Positions 43,022 through 52,038 of a DNA stretch of 64,000 nt are shown here, piece after piece (position 1 is the stretch's first letter; each line of letters begins with the position of its first letter). The position numbers and the translations under genes were made by a program. Origin of the DNA: Paractinoplanes ferrugineus (lineage in GTDB: Bacteria > Actinomycetota > Actinomycetes > Mycobacteriales > Micromonosporaceae); assembly GCF_016862195.1 (NCBI RefSeq), contig NZ_BOMM01000016.1:248001-312000 (forward strand). Direction: 5' to 3'. The notes beneath the pieces were generated by a model. That model was not told the DNA's origin. It did no database searches and was given only the letters and a program-made list of their open reading frames with translations.

Positions 43022-43591
43022 CTAGATCTTGGACCAGTCGGTCAGGATGTGGTGCAGGGTCTCGACCACTCGCCGCCACGAGGTGTCGAGGCTGCGGTCG
43101 GCGGTGAAGCCGCCGGTGGCTTCCAGATCGCTGAAGCCGTGCAGGGTGCTGCGCAGCAACCGGACGGCGTCGGTGGCGTCCGGTTCGGACAGGTCGTAGC
43201 CGCGCAGGAGTGCGTAGCAGACCTCGACGACGCGTGCGGCCTCGCCCGAGGCGGCCAGTCGCTCGGGCGGGACCGGGTGCCGGGTGGCGGCGTAGCGGCC
43301 GGGCCGGCCGGTGGCCAAGCTCCGGTAGGTGTCGGCGAAGGCGCTGAGGGCGGCGTGGCCGGATCGTCCCGCGATGGCCGCGCCGAGCGCGTCGGCCCAC
43401 TCGCCGAGTGCGCGCAGCGCCACGCGTTCCTGCAGGTCGGCGAGGCCCCGGAGGTGGGTGTACAGGCTGGCGTCGCGCACGCCGAAGCGCTTGGCGAGCG
43501 CCGACAGCGTCAGGTGATCGAAACCGATCTCGTCGGCGAGGTCGGCGGCGGCGGACACCAAGGCGTCCGGGGTGAGCCTTGTACGCGGCAC
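43022..43591 (-). CDS. TetR/AcrR-family regulator with WHG-type C-terminal domain
   Basis: 189 residues from GTG 43591, AGGAG close upstream. The HTH is in DHLTLSALAKRFGVRDASLY followed by THLRGLADLQERV. The C-terminal region (AFADTYRSLATGRPGRYAATRHP) matches the TetR_C WHG group. An inverted repeat 16 bp upstream is a likely autoregulatory operator. The downstream hydrolase is co-directional at 15 bp, so the pair should be co-transcribed and co-induced. Confidence 0.85.
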   Translation of the reverse strand: MPRTRLTPDALVSAAADLADEIGFDHLTLSALAKRFGVRDASLYTHLRGLADLQERVALRALGEWADALGAAIAGRSGHAALSAFADTYRSLATGRPGRYAATRHPVPPERLAASGEAARVVEVCYALLRGYDLSEPDATDAVRLLRSTLHGFSDLEATGGFTADRSLDTSWRRVVETLHHILTDWSKI

Positions 43592-43606
43592 AGTTCTCCT
43601 AATGTC

Positions 43607-43633
43607 CCTAGGTTAAATCCTAATCTACCTAGG
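43607..43633. promoter_or_regulatory. Inverted-repeat operator for the TetR gene
   Basis: cctaggt at 43607-43613 and acctagg at 43627-43633, separated by 13 bp of AT-rich sequence (taaatcctaatct region). It sits immediately upstream of the TetR gene and fits two half-sites in a TetR operator. Confidence 0.6.
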
Positions 43634-43675
43634 TCCACCGATTCCTGCGGTGCGGCGCCCGGCGCGGCGGAGGGC

Positions 43676-43942
43676 TCAGGTGTGGCGGCCCCGGATGTCG
43701 CCGACCAGGCTGACGCCGGCCGCCGCGAGCACCACCTGGATGATCAACTCGATCCAGTCGACGCCGGAGGTGTCGGCCACCCCGATGACCGCGGCGATGA
43801 ACGTGCCGATCAGCGCGGCCGCGGCCCCGACGAGCGCGGTCAGCCAGATCGGGATGTGCTGCCGGCCCGGCACGACGAGCCGGCCGAGCGCGCCGACGAT
43901 CAGACCGACGACGATGGCGGTGACTATCCCGGTGACGGGCAC
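43676..43942 (-). CDS. GlsB/YeaQ/YmgE-family small membrane protein (paralogue)
   Basis: 88 residues from GTG 43942 with AGGAG 8 bp upstream. It shares most positions with the protein at 37976-38242 (GLIVGALGRLVVPG, then PIWLTALVG and DWIELIIQVVLAAAGVSL) and the same length. Three transmembrane helices. Function unknown; the duplication within 6 kb suggests both are used, perhaps under different stresses. Confidence 0.85.
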   Translation of the reverse strand: MPVTGIVTAIVVGLIVGALGRLVVPGRQHIPIWLTALVGAAAALIGTFIAAVIGVADTSGVDWIELIIQVVLAAAGVSLVGDIRGRHT

Positions 43943-44257
43943 GACGAGCTCCTAGGTTGCCGGATGCTGCGACGTTAGCGCCACCGGATGGGCCTGGACC
44001 GGGATGGCGACTGTGCGTTCGCTGAGACCCGCGCCGGGCCGGGGCGGGCGGCGACGCCGAGCGCGCCCCACGGCTGGTCGGCGGTTCCACCACGAGGTCG
44101 TGGTGGTCGCCGATCGAGAGAATCACCGTCCCGTTCGCCACCGGCTCGTAGTCCCACAGCTTGCGGGCGGGGTCGCGACCCGGCCCGGGTTCGGCGAGCC
44201 GTCCTCCTGTTACATTGCGCCGGTCCCATGACGTAGTCCTGCTAAGCGAGGCCCGGC
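43943..44257. other. 315-bp region upstream of the kinase gene, no confident gene
   Basis: Short open frames exist on both strands but none has a good start context. On the minus strand around 44170-44080 one frame reads LWDYEPVANGTVILSIGDHH before degenerating, which may be the tail of a lost gene. TACATT at 44213-44218 is a likely -10 for the kinase, giving a ~35-nt leader. Confidence 0.4.
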
Positions 44258-45847
44258 GTGCAGACCAAGCCCCTCCGCCCCGAGGATCCTCGGCTGCTGG
44301 GCGGCTACGAGCTGCTCGGGCTGCTGGGCGAGGGCGGCATGGGTGCGGTCTATCTGGCCCGGGCCGGCGACGGCCGGCGCGTCGCGGTCAAAATCATCAA
44401 GCCGGAGTACGCCGCCCAGGCCGAGTTCCGTGGCCGGTTCCGCAGTGAGGTCACCCGCGCCCGGCAGGTTCCGCCGTTCTGCACCGCCGCCGTGCTGGAC
44501 GCCGATCCCGACCATGAGACCCCCTACCTGGTCGTCGAGTACGTGGACGGCCCGAACCTGGCCCAGGTCGTCACCGAGCGGGGCCCGCTGACCGGCGGCA
44601 ACCTGCACAGCGTCGCGGTCGGCGTGGCCACCGCGCTGGTCGCCATCCACGGCGCGGGTGTCGTCCACCGCGACCTCAAACCGCCGAACGTCCTGTTCGC
44701 CCTGGGTTCCCCGAAGGTCATCGACTTCGGCATCGCGCGGGCGCTCGAGTCCACCACCGAGCACACCCGCCCGGATCAGATGGTGGGCACGCTGTCCTAC
44801 ATGGCGCCGGAGCGGCTGGACGGGGCCGCGGCGACACCGGCGGTGGACGTGTTCGCCTGGGGCGTGCTCGTGGCGTACGCGGCCACCGGCCGTACCCCGT
44901 TCGCCGCCGACTCCCCCACCGCGACCGCCGTCCGGATCCTCACCGCCGAGCCGAACCTCGACGGGCTCACCGGCACCCTGCGCGATCTGGTCGAACGTGC
45001 GCTGGCCAAACCGGCCGACGCCCGGCCGAGTGCCCAGGACCTGCTCGACATGCTGCTCGCCGCCGGCCCGGAGGCGGTGTCCCGGTCGCCCCGGCCGCGA
45101 ACCGAGCCGGCCGTGCCACCCGTGGCGCGGCCGAGCCGCTGGCGCCGGCTCGGTGGGCCCCGGCCGGCGGCGATCGCCGCCGCCGTGCTCGCCGTGGCCG
45201 TCGCCGCGGCGCTGGGCATGCGGTCGGTCCGGCGGGACGACCCGGCGACCGGCGCCGTCCCCGCCGCGGTGTCCACGTCGCCGGCCGGGACCCCGGGTTC
45301 CGCGTCGCCGGCCGGGATATCGGTCGTCGACGCCCTCACCGCACCGGGGAGATGGCCGGCGAAGAGGACCGAGAAGTACAGCTGCGAATTCGACGAGGAC
45401 GGTTTCGTGGTCACCTCCGACTCGACCGACGAGGTCGTCTGTCCCGGTCCGTCGGCGAGCCTCGCCGGCGACCAGTCGGTGAAGGTGAACTTCCAGGATC
45501 TGACGCCGGACGCCTGCGCGCTGGTCCGGTTCCGGACGGCCGGGAAGGCGGGGTACGGGCTGAGCGTCTGCCCGCAGACCGTGTCGTTCACCCTCTATCC
45601 ACGCAGCGGGGAGGCCCGCACGCTCAGCTACGTGAACGCGACAGTGGACGTCGCGAGCCGCCACCAGATCAGGATCGACGTGGCCGACAACATCGCGAAG
45701 TGCCGCCTCGACGGCAGATCGGTGCTGACCGCCGTCGTCGACGATCCCGGGCTGAGCCAGGGCACCTTACGGCTCGGACTGGTCCAGTCCGAGGAGGGCT
45801 CGGCGGGTTCGGTGCACTTCGCCAACCTCGAGGCCCGGGCGCTCTGA
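44258..45847 (+). CDS. Membrane receptor Ser/Thr protein kinase (PknB-like)
   Basis: 529 residues from GTG 44258. The cytoplasmic kinase domain (~15-270) is complete: glycine loop LGEGGMGAVYLA, Lys45 in VAVKII, Glu64, catalytic loop VVHRDLKPPN (Asp139) and IDFGIAR (Asp156), with an activation loop ending at GTLSYMAPE. A Pro/Arg linker leads to one transmembrane helix (~303-323), then a Ser/Pro spacer and a ~180-residue beta-sandwich-like extracellular domain containing four cysteines (YSCEF, EVVCPG, DACALV, LSVCPQ) and ending in RLGLVQSEEGSAGSVHFANL, which resembles a laminin-G/lectin-like fold. The external domain may sense a glycan or wall fragment. Confidence 0.9.
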   Translation: MQTKPLRPEDPRLLGGYELLGLLGEGGMGAVYLARAGDGRRVAVKIIKPEYAAQAEFRGRFRSEVTRARQVPPFCTAAVLDADPDHETPYLVVEYVDGPNLAQVVTERGPLTGGNLHSVAVGVATALVAIHGAGVVHRDLKPPNVLFALGSPKVIDFGIARALESTTEHTRPDQMVGTLSYMAPERLDGAAATPAVDVFAWGVLVAYAATGRTPFAADSPTATAVRILTAEPNLDGLTGTLRDLVERALAKPADARPSAQDLLDMLLAAGPEAVSRSPRPRTEPAVPPVARPSRWRRLGGPRPAAIAAAVLAVAVAAALGMRSVRRDDPATGAVPAAVSTSPAGTPGSASPAGISVVDALTAPGRWPAKRTEKYSCEFDEDGFVVTSDSTDEVVCPGPSASLAGDQSVKVNFQDLTPDACALVRFRTAGKAGYGLSVCPQTVSFTLYPRSGEARTLSYVNATVDVASRHQIRIDVADNIAKCRLDGRSVLTAVVDDPGLSQGTLRLGLVQSEEGSAGSVHFANLEARAL

Positions 45848-45870
45848 CCGGCCCGGACGGGGCGGCGGCG

Positions 45871-46437
45871 TCACGTGGTGGGTGCGAGCCGGGCGGCGCC
45901 GAACGAGACCGAGAAGCGCTTGCACCAGATGGCGACGCTGGCGAGCCGGTCGAGGTCGGTGCCGGCCGGGACGGCGTACCGCTGGTTGCCCCGGTTTCCC
46001 TTGAGCCGCCCCAGCTCGAGCCAGGTCCCGTCGTCGAAGACGCGCCACCCCGGTGCACCGGGGCGCACCGGCTGGTCGGAGAGCCAGAGTCGCAGGTCCG
46101 GGCCGTTCGACGTGGCGAGGCCGACCAGTTCGAGGACCTGCGAGCCGTTCCGGTCGCGGATCACCCGGGCGACGCCGCTGGTGTCGTGCTCGTGGCTGAT
46201 GAACTCACCCTGCCGCACCACGACCGGGCCGGACGGCGGTGGCGATGCGGATGCCGATGCCGATGCGGATACCGAGGCGGCGGCGTTCGGCCGCGCCGGC
46301 ACGGCGGTGAGTGTCTCGTCGACCGCCCGATCGGTGACGAGTTTCCACGGCTGGAACCAGTAGAGACCGGCCCCGGCCGTGAGGGCCAGCACCAGGGCCG
46401 CGAACCAGGCCAGCGGCCGGCGGATCAGACGCGTCAT
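45871..46437 (-). CDS. DM13-domain membrane-anchored protein
   Basis: 188 residues from ATG 46437. One N-terminal transmembrane helix (~8-30) is followed by a Ser/Ala spacer and a DM13 domain at ~85-185: GEFISHEHDTSGVARVIRD, SNGPDLRLWLSDQPV, LGRLKGNRGNQRYAVPAG and SVAIWCKRFSVSFGAARL. The single Cys in IWCKRFSVSF is the conserved one proposed to act in electron transfer in this family. Function otherwise unknown. It converges with the kinase gene and is divergent from the crcB pair. Confidence 0.85.
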   Translation of the reverse strand: MTRLIRRPLAWFAALVLALTAGAGLYWFQPWKLVTDRAVDETLTAVPARPNAAASVSASASASASPPPSGPVVVRQGEFISHEHDTSGVARVIRDRNGSQVLELVGLATSNGPDLRLWLSDQPVRPGAPGWRVFDDGTWLELGRLKGNRGNQRYAVPAGTDLDRLASVAIWCKRFSVSFGAARLAPTT

Positions 46438-46510
46438 CACCCGCTCAGTACATCGCATCGGACCGGCGGAATTTCTTACCGAACGGTGACGGCGTGGGTA
46501 GCGTGTGATC

Positions 46511-46538
46511 CCGGCGGTGGGGCCCGCCGGCGAATTTT
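46511..46538 (+). promoter_or_regulatory. 5'-leader hairpin with U-tract before crcB
   Basis: ccggcgg at 46511-46517 and ccgccgg at 46524-46530 form a stem followed by cgaatttt. TAGCGT at 46499-46504 places the transcription start at about 46511, so the hairpin would be the very 5' end of the crcB message. It could be a short terminator/attenuator or a stabilising 5' stem. No fluoride-riboswitch consensus is recognisable. Confidence 0.45.
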
Positions 46539-46556
46539 CTGGTCGGGAGTCATGTG

Positions 46557-46952
46557 ATGGATCTGCGGTCGGCGCCGGTGCTCGGCGTGATCTCGGCGGG
46601 TGGGGTGCTCGGCGCGCTCGCCCGTTACGGCATCGCCGCGGCCTGGCCCCACGCGGCCGGTGCCTTCCCCTGGTCGACGCTCGTCATCAACGTGACCGGA
46701 TGCTTCCTCATCGGAGCGCTGATGGTGATCGTCACGCGGGTGGCGCCCGACCAGAAGCTGCTGCGGCCGTTCGTCGGGGTCGGCATCCTCGGCGGTTACA
46801 CGACGTTCTCCACCTCCATCGCCGACTTCTACCAGGCGGCCGGGGCCGGCTCACCCTGGGTGGCGCTCGCCTGTCTCGGCCTGACCCTGCTCGGGGCGCT
46901 GGCGGCGGTCTGGGCGGGCACCGAGCTGACCGGCCGGCTGGTCCGGGCATGA
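46557..46952 (+). CDS. crcB: Fluoride channel CrcB/Fluc, first subunit
   Basis: 131 residues from ATG 46557, GGGAG upstream. Four transmembrane helices with the Fluc signatures [27 protein letters not shown] (conserved Asn) and [13 protein letters not shown] (Phe-box and central Na+-binding T/S). Fluc proteins export fluoride by passive dual-topology dimers. Paired genes, as here, usually encode the two oppositely oriented halves. The stop overlaps the next ATG. Confidence 0.9.
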   Translation: MDLRSAPVLGVISAGGVLGALARYGIAAAWPHAAGAFPWSTLVINVTGCFLIGALMVIVTRVAPDQKLLRPFVGVGILGGYTTFSTSIADFYQAAGAGSPWVALACLGLTLLGALAAVWAGTELTGRLVRA

Positions 46953-47308
46953 CCCTGCTGCTCGTCGCGATCGGCGCCGCCGTCGGTGCGCCGCTGCGCT
47001 ATCTCACCGACCGGGCCGTGCAGTCGAAGCACGACTCCGCCTTCCCCTGGGGCACGCTCACCGTCAACGTGGCCGGCTCCTTCCTGCTGGGCCTGCTCAC
47101 CGCCCTGCCCGCCGACCCCGGGAGCAGAGCCCTGCTGGGTACGGGATTCTGCGGTGCCCTGACGACGTACTCGACGTTCAGTTACGAGACGCTGAAGCTG
47201 GTGCAGCACGGCAACCGCCGGACCGCCCTGGCCAACGTCGCCGGGTCGGTGCTCGCCGGGCTCGGCGCGGCGGCCCTCGGGATCGTCCTGGGCCAGGCCG
47301 TCGCCTGA
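46949..47308 (+). CDS. crcB: Fluoride channel CrcB/Fluc, second subunit
   Basis: 119 residues, ATG 46949 overlapping the first gene by 4 bp. [34 protein letters not shown] and [15 protein letters not shown] are the Fluc family motifs. The charge distribution of its loops differs from the first subunit (more Arg/Lys after helix 1 and near [11 protein letters not shown]), consistent with the opposite membrane orientation in a heterodimer. Confidence 0.9.
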   Translation: MTLLLVAIGAAVGAPLRYLTDRAVQSKHDSAFPWGTLTVNVAGSFLLGLLTALPADPGSRALLGTGFCGALTTYSTFSYETLKLVQHGNRRTALANVAGSVLAGLGAAALGIVLGQAVA

Positions 47309-47403
47309 GCGCCGCCGGCCACCGGGAACAGCCGGCGTCGCCCGGCCGGGGAGCCGAAAGACCCTACTGGCCGGCGGTCCGGCGGCCCGATCATCAAGAG
47401 GTG

Positions 47404-47429
47404 CCCGGCACCCGGGCCCGGGTGCCGGG
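47404..47429. terminator. 26-bp perfect palindrome downstream of crcB genes
   Basis: cccggcacccggg / cccgggtgccggg with no spacer, flanked by further pairing gaggt (47398-47402) and acctc (47434-47438). It lies 95 bp after the second crcB stop and 60 bp before the next gene. A terminator is likely; an operator is the alternative. Confidence 0.5.
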
Positions 47430-47488
47430 GTGAACCTCGTGCCGCGCACGTTGCCGCTGATCGCGGCAATCCCGGAGAGGAGAGAGCC

Positions 47489-47965
47489 ATGCCCTCGCTG
47501 AGCGTCTTCGACCTGCTGGCCGTGCACGACTTCGTCGCCGACCTGCCCGGGGACTGGATCACCCGGCTCGCCGGGACCGGCCATCCCGTCTATTACGGTA
47601 CGGGGCACCGGCTGTTCCGCGAGGACGGTGCGGCGGACCGGTTCTGGCTGCTGCACAGCGGCGTGGTGGCGATCGACTTCTACGTGCCGGGGCGGGGCGA
47701 CATCGTCATCGACCGGGTCGGGCCCCGTACGCTGATCGGCTGGTCCTGGTTGACGGTCCCGTACCGCTGGCAGTTCGGCGCGGTGGTCGCCGAGGACGTC
47801 CGGGCTGTCGAGTTCGACGCCGCGGCGGTGCGCAACCTGGTCGACGAGGACCCCGAGCTGGGCCGCGAACTGACCGCCCGGATCCTGCGGGTGACCGCCG
47901 ACCGCCTGCAGAAGGCCCGGCACCGCCTGGTCGAGCTGTACGCGTACCCCGGGGTGACGAGTTAG
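47489..47965 (+). CDS. Cyclic-nucleotide-binding-domain protein without DNA-binding domain
   Basis: 158 residues from ATG 47489, with ggagagagag upstream. The sequence follows the cNMP-binding beta-roll of Crp/Fnr proteins: YYGTGHRLFREDGAADRFWLL, then IDRVGPRTLIGWSWLTVPYR in place of the phosphate-binding cassette, and a long C-terminal helix (GRELTARILRVTADRLQKAR). The PBC lacks the usual Arg-Ser-Ala motif, so cAMP binding is doubtful. The protein stops where a winged helix would begin, so it is a stand-alone sensor or scaffold rather than a transcription factor. Confidence 0.8.
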   Translation: MPSLSVFDLLAVHDFVADLPGDWITRLAGTGHPVYYGTGHRLFREDGAADRFWLLHSGVVAIDFYVPGRGDIVIDRVGPRTLIGWSWLTVPYRWQFGAVVAEDVRAVEFDAAAVRNLVDEDPELGRELTARILRVTADRLQKARHRLVELYAYPGVTS

Positions 47966-47968
47966 TCT
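47963..47968 (+). promoter_or_regulatory. -10 element of the ABC-F leader transcript
   Basis: TAGTCT, 7 bp before the leader ATG at 47976, placing the start site at or next to that ATG. It overlaps the stop codon of the preceding gene. Confidence 0.5.
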
Positions 47969-47975
47969 GGTCGGC

Positions 47976-48023
47976 ATGCGCTACGCAGGTACCGCCGCGA
48001 TGAGGTTGCGGGCTCGCCGCTGA
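47976..48023 (+). CDS. 15-codon leader peptide upstream of ABC-F gene
   Basis: Encodes MRYAGTAAMRLRARR and ends in TGA at 48021. It lies at the extreme 5' end of a ~145-nt leader. Downstream are alternative GC-rich pairings and an 18-nt hairpin (cggctc at 48091-48096 with gagccg at 48103-48108) just before the ABC-F start. This is the layout of ribosome-mediated attenuation: antibiotic-stalled ribosomes on the leader would change folding and permit ABC-F expression. The gene is inferred from position; no expression evidence is available. Confidence 0.55.
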   Translation: MRYAGTAAMRLRARR

Positions 48024-48119
48024 CGGCGGCCGGCTCACTCTGATCTGTTCCGCCGTCCCGGTGTCCCGCCGGGCGGTGCCTGACGCTGCCCGGCTCCCTG
48101 ACGAGCCGAGAGCAGAACA

Positions 48120-49580
<1,461 letters not shown>

Positions 49581-49621
49581 CCCACTTGCTGCGGAGGTCT
49601 TTCGAAAGCACTCTCTACCTT

Positions 49622-49930
49622 ATGCGTGACGAGGTGAAGCTTGCTGACGCCCGCTCCCTGCGGGCCTATGCCCATCCGCTGCGCATGCGGCTGATCGGGC
49701 TGCTGCGCGGGGACGGGCCGATGACCGCCACCCGGGCCGCCTCCCGCGCCGACGAGCCGGTCGAGTGGCGGACCGCCGCCGGCTTCAGCGACGCGCTCCG
49801 CCACCTCACCGCGGGCGAGCTGCGCCAGCTCGGCGAGCAGATCGACGAGCTGCTCGCCCGCTACGCGGGGGCGAAGCGAGCCGGGACCCGGCCGGTGCGG
49901 CTGATCACCATGGCGCTGCCCGCTGACTGA
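49622..49930 (+). pseudogene. ArsR-like regulator remnant with internal deletion
   Basis: 102 codons. The N-terminus (KLADARSLRAYAHPLRMRLI, then GLLRGDGPMTATRAASRA) is the beginning of an ArsR-type HTH_20 winged helix. It then jumps to a C-terminal-type sequence (FSDALRHLTAGELRQLGEQI, ending in RPVRLITMALPAD) without the recognition helix, wing or middle ~90 residues expected. The frame is open but the DNA-binding domain is incomplete, so it is most likely non-functional. The neighbouring MFS remnant supports decay of a regulator-transporter pair. Confidence 0.6.
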
Positions 49931-49943
49931 GACGACGACGCCG

Positions 49944-50242
49944 ATGCTGCTCGTGCCGCCCGCCCGGGAGCCGTTCGTGCTCGTCATGCTGTTCGCGGCG
50001 GAGTTCGTCGCGGCGCATCACCGCCGGCTCGGTGCAGACGGCGGCGAGCCGGCCGGCCGCCGTCGCCGGCGTCCAGCGCACGGTCGGCTACGGCATCCGG
50101 CGATCGGCGCGGTCCCGGGTGGGACCCTGGGCGCGGCCGTCGGCGTACGCCCGGCACTGTGGATCGCCACCGCGGGCGCCCTGCTCGGGGTCTTCCGGGT
50201 GCTGTTCTCGCCGGTCCGCACGAGGCGCACCCTCCCGGCCGG
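49944..50242 (+). pseudogene. MFS transporter remnant
   Basis: Begins with MLLVPPAREPFVLVMLFAAEFVA, which resembles a late transmembrane helix. After frame changes the expected MFS sequence continues: VQTAASRPAAVAGVQRTVGYGIR in one frame, then IGAVPGGTLGAAVGVRPALW and IATAGALLGVFRVLFSPVRT in another, ending in RTLP. About 100 codons of the C-terminal part of a 12-TM exporter of the enterobactin/macrolide-exporter type are left and no complete frame remains. Confidence 0.55.
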
Positions 50243-50307
50243 ACAACCGGGCGCGACTTGTCGGCGCCGCCGGGTAACATCGGCGCCACTCGAACACGGG
50301 GGTGTCG

Positions 50308-52038
50308 ATGGTCTCCGAGCGTGTGCGCCTGCTGCGCCTGCTGCCTCGCGGCGGGCGGGCCCTGCTGGCCGCGCTCGTGCTCCTGCAGCTGATCCGGGCG
50401 GCGCTGCCGGCGGCGCTGGCCGTCGCCGTCGGCCGGCTCACCGCCACCCTGTTCACCCCGGGTGGCGGGGCGGTGCCGGCGGCCGTCGCGGTGGCCGGGC
50501 TGTTCCTCGCCGACCAGGTCGCCTGGCTGCTGATCCAGCCGGTGCGCAACCTGCTGGTCCGGCGCGTCGACGGCGACCTGCGCGGGCGGCTGCGCGCGCT
50601 CGCCACCGGGCTGCCCGGCCTGGACGTGCTGGAGAGCCCGGAATTCCAGGACCGCGTCTCGCGGGCGATCGACAACGGCACCGGGCTGGCCCGCGACCGG
50701 TCGGCCGGCAACGCCGCGGCCGGTCAGCTCGAGCTGATGGTGCGCCTGCTCAGCGCCCTCGCCGCCGCCGCGGTGGTCGCCGCCTTCTCGATCCCGCTCG
50801 CGCTCGGCCTGCTGGCCACCGCCCTGCTGCTGCGGGCGGTGATGCGCCGGCAGTGGCTGGGCATCATCGACAAGCTCGACGCCGACACCGCCGGCCAGCG
50901 CTACGAATACTACGTGGGCAGCCAGTCGGTCATGGGTGCGGCCAAGGACGTGCGGCTCTACGGGCTCAGCGACTGGTTCGGCAACCGGTTCCGGGCCGTC
51001 AACACCCGCACCTACGGCCCGGTCTGGCGGGAGCTCGTCGGCGTCCTTCGTGGACAGTGGTGGGCCGCCGCCGTGCTGGCCGGCGCGGCCGGCGCCGCCC
51101 TGGGCCTGCCGGCCGCCGCCGTCCTCGGCGAGCGCCTGGCGGCGGGCCGGCTGATCACGGTCGTGCTGGCCGGGCTCGGCGTGCTCGCGATCAGCGCGAT
51201 GGGCATGGAGGCCTTCGACATCGAGTACGGTCTGCGCGGGGTGGCGGCCGCCGACGAGCTGCTCGGGGCGCATGGCCGCACGGAGCGCCGAGACGCGCCG
51301 GCCACCGGCGGGCCGCCCGCGGTGTCCTTCGAGGACGTCGTCTTCGCCTACCCGGGCTCAGCGGAACCGGTGCTCGACGGGCTGAGCGTGACACTGCCGG
51401 CGGGTCAGATCGTCGCGATCGTCGGCGAGAACGGGGCCGGCAAGACCACCCTCGTGAAGCTGCTCGCCGGGCTCTACCGGCCGACCGGGGGCCGGGTCAC
51501 GGTCGGCGGGGCCGACCCGCACGAGCAGCGGCCGGCCGTGACAGTGCTGTTCCAGGACTTCGTGCGCTACCCGGCGAGCCTGCGCGACAACGTGGCACCC
51601 GGCGGCGCGGCCGACGACGACGCGGTCCGCGAGGCGCTGCGCCGGGCCGGCGCCGACAGCCTGCCCGCCGACCTCGACACGCTGCTGTGGCGCGAGGGCG
51701 AGGGCGGCACCGACCTGTCCGGCGGTCAGTGGCAGCGGGTGGCGCTCGCTCGGGCGCTGCACGCGGTCGCGACCGGCCGGCGGCTGCTGATCCTCGACGA
51801 GCCGACGGCCAACCTCGACGTGCGCGCCGAGGCCGAGTTCCACGAGCGTGTCATCTCGCAGGTCGGTGACACCACGACCCTGCTCATCTCGCACCGGCTG
51901 TCGACCGTCCGGTCCGCCGACCGCATCCTGCTCCTGCACGACGGCCGGGTCGCCGAGGACGGCACCCACGACGAGCTGCTCGCGCTGGACGGGCGGTACG
52001 CCCGGTTCTTCCGCACCCAGGCGGAGGCGTTCCGATGA
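50308..52038 (+). CDS. ABC exporter half-transporter, subunit 1
   Basis: 576 residues from ATG 50308 (GTG 50302 possible). TAACAT at 50275-50280 is a probable -10. The N-terminal ~310 residues hold six transmembrane helices of the type IV exporter fold; the C-terminal domain has Walker A VGENGAGKTTLVKL, Q-loop VLFQDFVRYPASLRD, signature LSGGQWQRVALARAL, Walker [13 protein letters not shown] and His in ISHRLSTV. It is coupled to the second half-transporter by an ATGA overlap, so the pair should work as a heterodimer. No biosynthetic genes adjoin it, so the cargo is unknown. Confidence 0.85.
   Translation: MVSERVRLLRLLPRGGRALLAALVLLQLIRAALPAALAVAVGRLTATLFTPGGGAVPAAVAVAGLFLADQVAWLLIQPVRNLLVRRVDGDLRGRLRALATGLPGLDVLESPEFQDRVSRAIDNGTGLARDRSAGNAAAGQLELMVRLLSALAAAAVVAAFSIPLALGLLATALLLRAVMRRQWLGIIDKLDADTAGQRYEYYVGSQSVMGAAKDVRLYGLSDWFGNRFRAVNTRTYGPVWRELVGVLRGQWWAAAVLAGAAGAALGLPAAAVLGERLAAGRLITVVLAGLGVLAISAMGMEAFDIEYGLRGVAAADELLGAHGRTERRDAPATGGPPAVSFEDVVFAYPGSAEPVLDGLSVTLPAGQIVAIVGENGAGKTTLVKLLAGLYRPTGGRVTVGGADPHEQRPAVTVLFQDFVRYPASLRDNVAPGGAADDDAVREALRRAGADSLPADLDTLLWREGEGGTDLSGGQWQRVALARALHAVATGRRLLILDEPTANLDVRAEAEFHERVISQVGDTTTLLISHRLSTVRSADRILLLHDGRVAEDGTHDELLALDGRYARFFRTQAEAFR

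Noticed and set aside
43943..44257. Coding sequence between the GlsB-type gene and the kinase
   Set aside because: Only one short plausible segment with no start signal; no frame keeps a protein-like composition.
46440..46556. Fluoride riboswitch before crcB
   Set aside because: The conserved GGNGATG...CTGATG...CTAC aptamer pattern is not present in the available ~50-nt leader.
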